From contig JAJEKV010000025.1 of NCBI GenBank assembly GCA_021234155.1, positions 14,880,867 through 14,944,866 on the forward strand: a stretch of 64,000 bases of DNA. Direction: 5' to 3'. This stretch comes from Isoetes taiwanensis (taxonomy: Eukaryota > Streptophyta > Lycopodiopsida > Isoetales > Isoetaceae). Positions 42,173 to 52,765 of the stretch are shown here, piece by piece; within the stretch, counting starts at the first letter, position 1, and every line of letters begins with the position of its first letter. The position numbers and the translations under genes are program-made. The notes beneath the pieces were generated by a model. It ran no database searches, was not told the DNA's origin, and saw only the letters and a program-made list of their open reading frames with translations.

Positions 42173-45100
42173 ATAAAGTTACTTTCTATATTCCTCTCCT
42201 TTTGCTTTGCAGAGTGCTCAAATACTTGAGGACATATAACAGACCAGTCTTTGAAGTATCCAATCTAAGGCATCTACACGCAATAAGTAAGTCCTCTGAA
42301 TGATCTTCTTGCCATCTGTATGCATCATTTCTATGATACGGGACTACTTTTATTCTGATCTTCCATTTTCTTCTATATTACCATTGCTTACAAATGCATG
42401 TTCTTATATGCTCTACAAGAAAAAAATACCCAGTGTTGTTGGGCTTTTCATCAGAATCAAATTGACAAATAAACGAACGTCTAGTTGGGCATATATGTTA
42501 CAAATTATTTTTGTTATTCCTTTAAATTTTTATATTTTCTCATTTTTGGAGCATGTAGGTTTTATAAATTACCTTTTCAAAAGTCGTATCCTTACATCTA
42601 TGATTTTTATTACATATGTTGCAAGGACTTTTAACACCATGGAAGAATCGCCCAACTTAGTAAGCAATTTTGACATTATGAAGCACATCAAGTTTCCAGC
42701 AATAAACAAAATGGTAGGATTTTTTATTACTTTGAGCATTTAAAAATGCTAACAAAGTTAACATACAAGAAATTTATCGCGATGGCTGTAAAGTTGATAA
42801 AGTCCTCAGCTAAATTCACATGATTCCTCCATAGTTACATAGCCGCATTGTAAAGTTGATAAAGTCCTCAACTAAATTCACCTGATTCCTTCATAGTTAC
42901 ATGAACTTTGTTTTTACATAATTCTTTTTACAATCAAAAGCCTTTGTAAGTTTTACAAAAATCCTTTAGGCATCTTTGGACCGCACCCCATATCAAAGCC
43001 TATCGAGCCATGTCAATAGGTTGGAGATTGGTTCCTACCATATAATGATGCGGGGTTGCTTCAAAAATCCCGGGTATTATATATATGGAGAATAACTGGA
43101 CCACATCTCCCACCTTTCTTCCACTATTTCAAACTTGCTAAACTAAAAACAATATCAAAATAATGGGGTTTCAAGAGCCATGTATTCGAAATAGGTTTGT
43201 TATAAAAAAAATTGGTTAAGATAAAAATAATCACGTTATGCCGGGGTTGCCTTATTAGGACATTGAGTTATTTTGGTGGAGGTTCACAAAAATTCTAAAA
43301 CCTGAAGATGGTATTGATATATAAAACCTTAGGCAAACTCATGTTGGATATGGTGCCCCAATCACCATATCAAAGCGAGAGGTGCCCTCCAACATATAAT
43401 TCTACCATTTCAATCTTGCTTAACTAAAAACAAAGCTCAGAATTACCCAAACATAGAACTACCCATATCATATGCAAAACTATAATTTTTTTCCTATGAT
43501 GCATTGCTAAATAAATTAGCAGAAGATTGATCAAACTTTTTTTTAGTATGGCAGACAAAGTAGCACATTTTACTAAAGCTTAAATGATATGGCCACTAGT
43601 CCTTTAAGATTAGCCCAACATATACGTTGCTCCTTTAGCCCTAAGTCCTTGACTACTTTGCTTCAATGGCAGCCAATGTGAAGATGAAAAACATGAAAAT
43701 GGAAAACACCTTTAATAATGTTGTCGTTGGATGTTTCATTAGAGGAAATAAATGTCTTTTCATTAGAACTCAAAGCAATACACCTCTTCCTTGGTCATTG
43801 TTGAAGTTCCTCGGACCATCATTGTAGAATGCTCGTTTTATGACCATTTGAAGATCTTGTTCTTCAACTAAGTATAATTGTTCAAATCTTATAAATAGAC
43901 CCTGGCATATCTAATTTATAGCATAGATCGCATCAGTTTAACCAATATCGAAAATTAACAACACCTTCTTCACAAAAGAGAACCATAGATAAATAAACAA
44001 TGCCTGTAAGAAACATTTTTGCTCAACATCAACCTGTGTGAAATTCGTATCAGTTATCACCATAATTGCAAGATGATAGAAGCTATTTATAGAGCTTTTT
44101 GCTGCTGGATCAATATATCGCCATCCCATTGAGCAAAAAGGTTTTATCTAGAGATATAGAGGTAGAATGTGTAATCACTTTGTCAGATTGTTTTCCTGTA
44201 TTATTCTTTTCATCTCTCAAAACTACAATTTCTTTTGTCCTGAAAGCGCTGGGTTCACATCTAAGATGGATTCAATAAATGAAAGAGGCAACAGACAGGT
44301 GTGGAATGTTGCAGCCATTTGCTGTTATCTTGCGAGATCGCTTTAGCAACCACTTTCGCTTTGCATATTGAGTTCTTTGTCCCTGCATTTTGTTCTATCA
44401 AATCATATCATTCCAAATTTTGAAAAAAAAAGCTTGGTCCATGATATATTACATGCCATGAAAGCTTCAACAAATGGACAATGCAAAAAGAGCTATTTGT
44501 GCTTGTGGGCTATTTTATTTAGATACGTTTAAGAACCATTCAAATATTGGCACTAACCTATAGCATGAGCATGTCAAAGTCAATCATGACCACTTTCTTT
44601 ATAACCATTAATGTTCCGCAAACTAATAAACTTTGCCACTGGCCAAGGGGAGCTATACTTAATCAAAAGACCACACAGGAGCTGGCATGATACATTCAGA
44701 TGCTTATCAACAAAATTTTACCTAATGAGCTTGAAATGGATAAACCTTCCGCTCTAAAGTGCATTACCTTCTTGTATTCCAGTTTCTAGACTTGCATTGT
44801 TTCTCTCATGTTGATCATGTCTAATGGGATGTTATGAGGTTCTTGCAGATCCTCTTTTCTAGCACAAGAACATAGCCTCTCCTTGAAATGATGGATCCAA
44901 TTACTTTCTCAAAGGACAATCTTCTATATTTCTTTTTCAATATTTATTTACTTGCATTATCAGTCATTGGACATCCTTGTATTTATTTGACACATGTATT
45001 GCTTGGCCCTAAAAAATCCTGATAAATAACTCAGATAATAAAAGCATTTGAAATAAATGGGTTAAAACAATGCTACTAAAGAAGATGAAGCTATACCTTC

Positions 45101-45868
45101 TTTCAAAACCATGCCTTATCAAAGGCCCTTGTCTTTGGATGTAAATATTCACCTTGTATTGTGCATGACGATTCTGAGTATGCTTGGTTGTCAGAGTACA
45201 AGAGCATATCAAATAAATAGCAAGAACAATGCAACTGAAGAACACAATGACATACCTTGCAACAAGTCAAATGGATGAGCAATGTGCTCATAATCCTTCA
45301 AATAGCATCTATTGCACATCTTCGCAACTGTTTAAAACATGCAGCAAATGCAAATGTTGAGTCATGGTTGCAGTTGTATAGGGGTATGGTGCTGACCCTA
45401 ATCAAGTAATTTAGAATGCACCAACATGCCTTTTAAAATTCCTCTATCATAAACCTCTCATGTGAGTATTTCGTTTCAACTGGCAAGAGTTTGTTTTCTT
45501 TTAGATTCTAGCACAATGTAATTGTCACAGAACTTACATTGAAAGCTACAAATTATAAAATCTAGTAGCACAATCGTGACGACCGCCAGTGGCAAGCTAG
45601 GGGTGGTGCTAGCACTTACATAAATTCATTATATGCTTGAGTTGCTCTTGGTTAGCAGTAATGACCTATAATAAGAAAGAAGCTAAACCAACTTGAAATG
45701 CAGTCCCATATTGTGAAATAATGGAAGTGTGTAACGTGTTGCACTACTGTTAAACATTGAAGATTGGGCACGAGCATAAATACTGTAAATAATGCTGCTT
45801 GAAGTGTTGCAGGTTGCTCACTTGACTGGAAATATGAAATTACCAATGAAGTAGGCATCAAATTTGCC
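42173..45868. other. 3.7 kb without a recognised gene
   Basis: AT-rich. Short frames only; 42300-42743 is hydrophobic without family resemblance. A short direct repeat (gtaaagttgataaagtcctca...) occurs at 42789 and 42852. On the minus strand near 44040-44129 a frame GWRYIDPAAKSSINSF ends at a donor-like CAG|GTTGATG and may be an orphan exon. Confidence 0.4.
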
Positions 45869-46095
45869 AATGAAAGGACATTCAGGTCTGTGCTGAATAA
45901 CTTTTCTTCTTGACCAGAACGATATAGTGGGACTCCAAAATCACCTGCAGCCTTATACCCAAATCGATAATTGGCACCTGCAAAAATAAAAGCAGCGAGT
46001 AATGCATCTAATCAATCTGAAACTATCGTCCACAGACCTGCAATAATTGCTTTGACCTTTAGATCCTTTACTAATTTCTCGACAAAATCATTTAG
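45869..46095 (-). pseudogene. Plastid-type FAD synthetase (RibF-like) fragment, two exons
   Basis: Minus-strand exon 46038 to about 46095 encodes DFVEKLVKDLKVKAIIAG. A 60-bp intron (45978-46037, GT...AG) joins it in phase to exon 45977 down to about 45870, ANYRFGYKAAGDFGVPLY. The junction reconstitutes the family block (V/I)AG.NYRFGYKAAGD of the RibF adenylyltransferase domain, which makes FAD from FMN and ATP. Downstream residues do not follow the family, and no other exons are seen. Fragment. Confidence 0.68.
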
Positions 46096-46139
46096 GACTA
46101 AGATGTTGTATGTTTGCAAAATCAAGTGATACTTCAAAC

Positions 46140-47182
46140 AAAACTAAATCTCCACATGAAGATGACCAAAGGATATGACCCTAAGCCCAATCACGAGGTG
46201 CAACAATTGGAAACACATCCATCCATTTTGCCGAGGAGTTAGCCAATGAGGCCAAGCCCATTCATAATGATTATATTAAATACCATCCAGTCAAGACTCA
46301 AGCTTGGATTGACACACCTATGAGGCAAGAGGGCAATATCGGTATGGATGTGGCCAAGCAAGAGCCAAATAATGACATATTCATTGTTGCCCCATCAATA
46401 GCAACCCACAAATGCATGGGCAAATGCTAGGAGAAGGACCAATATCAAATGACCTGAATATGGGCAGTCATGAGCATACTAGTACCACATGCATGGCTGG
46501 TCCATCTCGCGGTAGCCCTACAAATGCAAGAGAGGAAGACCCATTCTTTTTGGCAGCGAGCTCAGCATTCCCTAATTTATCTCAGCCCACAATCCGTCAA
46601 GGCAATAATAAGCATAAAGAGAATGATAGCCCACGATCTAAGAGGAAAAGTGCATGTCACAAGTGATGAATTTTTGTCATTTATTAATAAAAGGAAAAGG
46701 CGAGATTTGGAAATTAGGTTGAGGTATGAGCGATATTGCCACCAAGAAGATGGAGCAACAAAAGAAAGAAAAGCTGAAGCGATCCCGAAGCCATGAAGAG
46801 GGCACATGAGAGGAGAGGAGAAAGAGGCATAAATAAGAAGGCACATATGGAGCTTGAGGCATCAACCAGGGGAGGCTTAGACATCAATTATACCTCAATG
46901 TAAAGTCTAGTGTGGCTGAAATTTTTGGGCAGCAAAGACCCTTGAATATGGAGGCAAGCGGGAGGAGACTAATAGCAAGAAATAGGCTTAGATCGAGGAC
47001 AAGGCTTGCCTCTATTGGAGATGCATGGAAATGTTGAGGGAGGTGTCAACCATAGAAAGGATTATGACAGAAATTCATCATGCAATGTTAAGGAGGAGAT
47101 GGATAACGTTTGCTTCAATTGGCATGCCGTTGAAATGAATTTGGTATCAATCTTTGATTGATTTATTTTTGTCTTTTTGTAG
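46140..47182 (+). other. Unassigned, short overlapping frames
   Basis: Frames at 46412-46666 and 46470-46796 translate to polar, basic protein (INKRKRRDLEIRLRYERY) with no named domain. The stretch 46140-47050 reads in shifting frames as if one degraded coding sequence, possibly a gag or a transcription-factor-like gene. I cannot place it. Confidence 0.35.
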
Positions 47183-47260
47183 TTGCCCGGAGAATGATGC
47201 AATTTTACAGTTCCACGATGAAGAAGAGTCACAATTTGAAGATGCACTTGATAAGCTTGG
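47183..47260 (+). pseudogene. Orphan internal exon candidate
   Basis: Bounded by a good acceptor (cttttttgtag) and donor (CTTG|GTAAGTC), with an acidic open frame CPENDAILQFHDEEESQFED...KLG. No family recognised and no partner exon found. Confidence 0.4.
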
Positions 47261-47639
47261 TAAGTCTTTCATGCAAAGTCAAAGATGTAGATGACAGAGA
47301 ATCTCTCATAAAATTGTTGTATTTGTGATCACGGGGGTACATAGGAATTCATTAAATGACATCTTGAATTGCAAACTTCTTTTGTTTCTAAAATTATATC
47401 ATGGTGAGGTGTGTTTTGTGTTGCAACTATGGAGCGGGTTTTGTTGTTAAGGTTACTAAAAGTTGTATGGAGAATATTATGCTTAATTCATATGTGCACA
47501 CCTGTGCAATATATAAAAGTGTGCATATGGGATAAACAATTCATTAGTTGATAATGATTCAGCTGCCAACAAATCCGTTCAGATTCATTTGTTGCTGCTT
47601 CACCTACATTCTAGGTAGGACTCGCATGGGAAACCAACA

Positions 47640-49690
47640 AAGCGCGAGACTTGCTTCTCATTCATCTCATTGATTTTCTACAATGGTGGATAGTGGGTAG
47701 CCTTTTACATACAAACTACCCATAAAAATAAAGGGAAAATCAATTATATCATTTGGACCCCAACAAAATACAATGCTAATAGGGGGCTTATCAAGGTTAA
47801 AACGCTTTGGGTTTTGAGGAAAAACCTAGTGATAAACTGTGGCCGAAAAGAGAATGGAACAAGCGTAAGGCATAAAATGCATCCCCAAAGGCCACGAGAT
47901 GGAAGGGAGTGAGGGGATCTTGGCTAAGCTAGCACGTACACGCACATCACCAACAAAACAACAGAGACAAACCAAACCTCGAGTGGAGGGCTGGTCTGGC
48001 GTGCCGCGATAAAATCGATAACAAAGAAGGGGGAGGGTGGGTTCAAAGGGAATAAGGTCTTGCTGAGAGGCGCCGATGAAGTCGAAGCTGACCCAGCCTC
48101 GTCGCGAACTCCGAGCCGAGAGCGGACATCGCGTCGCCCGCGTATAAAACATCATGCGTCCCATTCTAGAATGGCGATCCAGATGTCTCCGGATCGATGG
48201 GATTAGAATGGGACTACATATATCAACAAACCTTAGAATACCAAAGGACTTCCTTAACAAACTAGGATGGGGCCGAAGGTCGCGAGGGCCAGAAGGCTGG
48301 TAGGAAAAGAACTGACATGGCGCCAAATTAGCCCAAACTAGGCGGAAGAAGCCCCTCCACGTGGAAACAATTCAAAGGCCAGAGTCACTGGCGAGAAGAG
48401 CTCATTCATCTCGTGATTTCACCAATGGTGGGCCGGTGGATAGCTACACATCGCGAACTACCCACAAAATGAGGGAGAAAATCAATTATAACATTTGGAC
48501 CCCAAAACAAATCTGATGCTAATAGATGAGTAGGCGTGTACTGCTTAGAAGCTTATCGCAGGAGTTAAAAAACCCCGCCCTTTCGGGTTTTGGGAAAACC
48601 CTAGTGATAAGCCGACAAGGGGCTGAACAAGCGTAAGGCATAGAATGCGGCTCCAAAACCAGCGCGTGGAGAAGTCAAAGCGGTCGTATTTCGCCAAGCA
48701 ATATGCACATCACCAACAACAAACGAGAAACATGCCAAAGAATAGCATCACCCGATTGGGTGGAAAAAAGCATCCTGCCAAGTTGGAAAAACATGATCAT
48801 GAGACTTGTACAAAATATAGTAAACAAGAAGGGGGAAAGGGGCGGGTTCAAAATAAAAGTCTCTTGAGAGAAGAGGAAAGCCTTAGATGAAAGCTTGTCG
48901 ATGAAGAACTTCGCAATAAGTATGGCGCTAACTTGTGAAACTGACTAAAAGCATCGCGATGATGCATGCATCTTGGCCTGCTCTGAAATGCATACATGCT
49001 ACGTCATGAAACAAGAATACCCGGTCGCTCTGGTGAATCAGCTGACGATCTTCTGCTACATTCGCATAAAACCAACAAAGCGCCCGAGATACCAAAGAGC
49101 GGGAGAAGCGTAGATGAAAGCGTCGATGAACTAAATAAGTAGCAAGCGTAACTGGCCCGAAACTGACCCAAAAGCGCTATCGCGATGCAGCCATCACGGC
49201 GCGAAATGCATGCATGCTAGATCTTAATGAAACAGAATGCCGGTCGCTTCACGAATCGGCCCGACATTCTTTTGCTACTGACTTCATATGAAACCAACAA
49301 AGCGCCCAGAATACCAAGGACTTCCTTAACAAACTAGGATCGAGGGCCGAGGTCCGCGGGATGAAGGCTAAAAGGCGAAAAGGACAGCATGAAACAGCAT
49401 AAAATTGGCCAAACCGGGCCGAGGAAGAAGCCCCTCCCGCACGGAAACAAAATCAAGAGAATAAAGTGCTGCTTAGAGGAAGCCGCCGTCAAACGTCGAT
49501 GAAGAACTTCTGCGCAATATAAGTAGCAAAGCATGCTGGCCCGAGCGGCTAAAGCATCGCGATGCATGCATCACGGCGCATACAATGCATCACATGCTGC
49601 GTCTTGAGCAAAGGAATCTTGGGTCGCTTCTGTGAATCGGCGACGATTCTTACTGCCCCACCTTCATGAAACCAATAAAGCGTTGGGATT
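47640..49690. repeat. Degenerate repeat field with aaccaacaaagcg units
   Basis: Two copies of a block (about 47660-47900 and 48405-48660: caatggtgg..., atttggaccccaa, cctagtgataa, gaacaagcgtaaggcat). These are followed by three units of about 190-200 bp at 48888-49092, 49117-49310 and 49488-49690, built from gaactt(c)gcaata.agta, gcatcgcgatg.atgcatgca, gaatc.g..gacgat and aaccaa(c/t)aaagcg. Between them a second block (ccaaggacttccttaacaaactagg) repeats at 48243 and 49314. The 166-codon minus frame at 47826-48326 lies inside and is not a gene. Confidence 0.75.
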
Positions 49691-52249
49691 GTGGAAACTT
49701 TGAACTTGTATTTTGAGTGCGCAAAAGCCCAAACATATTACCTTCTGAGCTCAAGCGACAATTTGCATAGCGGATAGAAGGCCTCCTCTTCGTCCCGTTA
49801 CCTCTTTATATAAATGTAAGCGTCCACAAGGTGGAATTTTTCTTGTTTTTATCATCTTCTTTATTAAAATGGGATGGCATTGTTGATATTTGTGCACGGA
49901 GCGTCGCTATCACGGGCGCGTCTTGACATTCCTTCCCGCTGCGGGAACGCTCTGATAATACCAATTCAATTTCTTGAATCAAAATTTTCTCTTTGGCGGT
50001 TTCCAGCCTACAAGCTCGGATTATCTGAATAGATCATATGTTGTGGTAGCATCCCGACTGCTTGGGAATGCATGTTTGCATACGATGCCATATCAGGTGC
50101 CTTGCACGAGAGATCTTTCTTAAGCGTGAGATTGTTTATCTTGATTTTTGTGGCATCAATGGGCGCGGTTGTTTGTGGCATCAATTTTAAAATCGGCGAG
50201 GGTTTTTCTCTCGGAGTAATACAATGGATACAACAATTGTTTGGCGGGGTTTATCTGACTACTTTTCCGGCTAATATAATGGATCCATTAAATTTTTATC
50301 TTGACTCCAATTATATACAGCCTTTCTTCATTTCTTCACAAGTTCTAGCAAACCACTCCCTTTCCTTTCTTGCTTTGAACTTGGTTTTTGGCGCTAGATA
50401 GCAAAATTTGGAACCGGGGACTCCTGATGGATTTAATTTTCAGCTACTTACTTGCACATGTCCTTTGCCAAGCAGGCTCTCTATTTTTACGCAATAGAGG
50501 TCTCTATTTTCACCAACATAGGTCTCAAGAAGAGATCTTCCTAGCCGATTAATAGTTCTATGTATTTGCATACATTCTTTAATAAAACTATGAGCATGGA
50601 ACATCCTGAAGTATTATATGCGAGGTTTTATATATAGCTATTACAAATGCTGACTAGTGCATTTTGCTCTATATTGCATTTAGTATTCCTTGCTTTAGAC
50701 GATATGAGGTTAATAGTTTCCGTTACATTTTTAACAGAGTACTAATTCTTGGGGCATTAAGCGAGTTTAACATTCTTTTGCATGCCCTTCTTTGTGAGAG
50801 GCGGCTTAAGTGGAGCAAGTTTATAGTTCCTTGGTCGGATCAAGCTTCCGCGAGATCAGCCGATTTTGATGCTCGGAGGTACTTCATTGTGAAGTTTTTC
50901 TCTTGAAAGTATTTTACAACATAAGCCGGCTTTTTAAGATTTGTTGGCCGAGGAAATATTCATCGGTGCGGGTAGAACCGACCATGAAACCTTTTCTTTA
51001 TGTTCTCATGCTTCTATTATGTATCATACTCACCTGGTTTTGCCTTTACGAACATGAAAGAGCTTGGAGGAAAGGCGGTTGGGACTGGCCCGGTAAATTA
51101 ATCGCGGTGTTTGGCTCTTCAAACCCGGTTTGAAACGTTTTAGTTCTGTTGAATTGCCACACAACTTCATTATCTATCCTCAAGCAGCAACGTCGAGCAT
51201 GGCATAGAATCAAAAGCGGTGTGCCAAAATGGCGGCATTTGTGGGATAGTCGGCATCTTAGCAAAACTCTTTCTTGCAACAAATGTCAAGGTTCGTCGAC
51301 AAAATCTTCTTTCTTTGATGGACTACATTTTTTAAACTCATATTATGTTTCTTTTGTGATTGGTGACTTAGACTTATTAGCTTACCAAATTGTTCTTTAA
51401 TGATGGGGAAGATGGTTTCTACAAGTTGCCTAATTGCTTTGATAGAGGTACATTGCTTGCTTCCATGGATAATTTCCAATTTGCTTTATTTCAATGGTAC
51501 CCATTTTCAATTGTCAAAGAAAGCCTTTATCGAAATTAAGGTTGTAAATGAATTTTACGTTTTGCAAATTGATTTGAACTATGGTGAGGACTCCATGGGC
51601 CCGATCATTATTAGTTTATTTCATAATTGTCAATTATGTATCTTAATTTCCTTAATTTGTTGTAAAGTCACGATTGTGAATCATTAGCTTCTCCAAAAGC
51701 TTTTAAGGCAGGCGCATGCTTTGAAGCTTAAGATTGTGTTCTACATTCTACACAATGTATCTCGCGAATGTTTTTATTTGCTCTATTACTTTCTGAGTTA
51801 TGAGTTTTTCTTGATATTTAAGATGGAAATTTGATGTTTTAGAGATATATTACATCGTATAGTACAAAGTCATATGATGAGTTTATCTCGCACATGATCA
51901 CGATGAATTGAATGTTAGCACATTATAACTATTGTACACATGTGCCAATATAGGATAGTGACTCCTTCCTTGGATGGAAGAAGAATCTATTATAGTATTG
52001 TCGACACCACATGGATATTCCATTATGATGAGTGAAATTGGAGCTATACTTGCTAATTTGAGATAAATATTAGACACCTCTAGCGGACAAAACTTTGTGG
52101 CCCGGTGTGCAGGTCGCGATGTGCGGTAAAATTTGAGCCCTTTACGCTGGCCTTCAAGATGTGTTGTGCATGTTGATTTATGTGGCCTTGAATTGGATAT
52201 TGTAGCTAGCAACGGATCACGGGGACTCTCAAGCTGCGGCTCCCATTTC
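49691..52249. other. No assignable gene; several hydrophobic frames
   Basis: Plus frames 50072-50401 (109 codons) and 50903-51133 (begins MKPFLYVLMLLLCIILTWFC, signal-anchor-like) are hydrophobic but unmatched. A 15-base interrupted palindrome ttcccgctgcgggaa is at 49933-49947. No introns or motifs could be assigned. Confidence 0.4.
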
Positions 52250-52480
52250 CAAAAGAGAGTTCGCGACAACATTTGTAATTATTATTCTTGAATTAGAAAC
52301 AAAATGCCATATTATCATTTGCATTGTTTCTTGTTATTGATCGAGGGAAGCTAATATGCACTTTCACGGTCATATGTACGCCAAGCTTCTTTTTTTCTTT
52401 TTTTTTTTTTTTAGCGGTTTTAGCCTATATAACTTCTATAATCTCCATAAGTATAATTACTTAAAAATAAGTGGATCGCC
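52250..52480 (+). repeat. Direct repeat flanking the P450 element, left
   Basis: Shares caaaatgc...tatcattt, ttattgat.g.ggg, gctaatatg.actt, tcatat..ac and a T-rich run with 56600-56780 in the same order, diverged. The TIR-bounded P450 segment lies between the two copies. Confidence 0.6.
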
Positions 52481-52765
52481 ACGAAAATGATGGCGTATCT
52501 TCTATTCTCGGCTCTATTAGCTTGGATTTTAAATCCATTGCCTTAAATCTCAGTCATTGAGATGTCTTAAGATGCTACTTGAGGTTGATCACAGTGCGGA
52601 GTCCATCTCCTATCAAATAAAGTTTTTTGTCTTGCATGTACCTAGGATATTGTGAGTATCGGGGAAAAATTAAGCATACTATATATTTTTTCATAAAAGA
52701 TGGTTTGGCTATTTTTTTTAAATTTATAGTGTTTTGTGATATACATTTGGCTAAAGTTATTATTA

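Noticed and set aside
47826-48326. 166-codon minus-strand open frame
   Set aside because: Lies in a repeat whose second copy (48405 onward) does not preserve the frame; composition follows GC-rich repeat sequence and no motif is visible.
50903-51133. Possible P450 N-terminus (membrane anchor then WDWPGK)
   Set aside because: No P450 motif follows within 1.6 kb, and the proline-rich hinge is not convincing.
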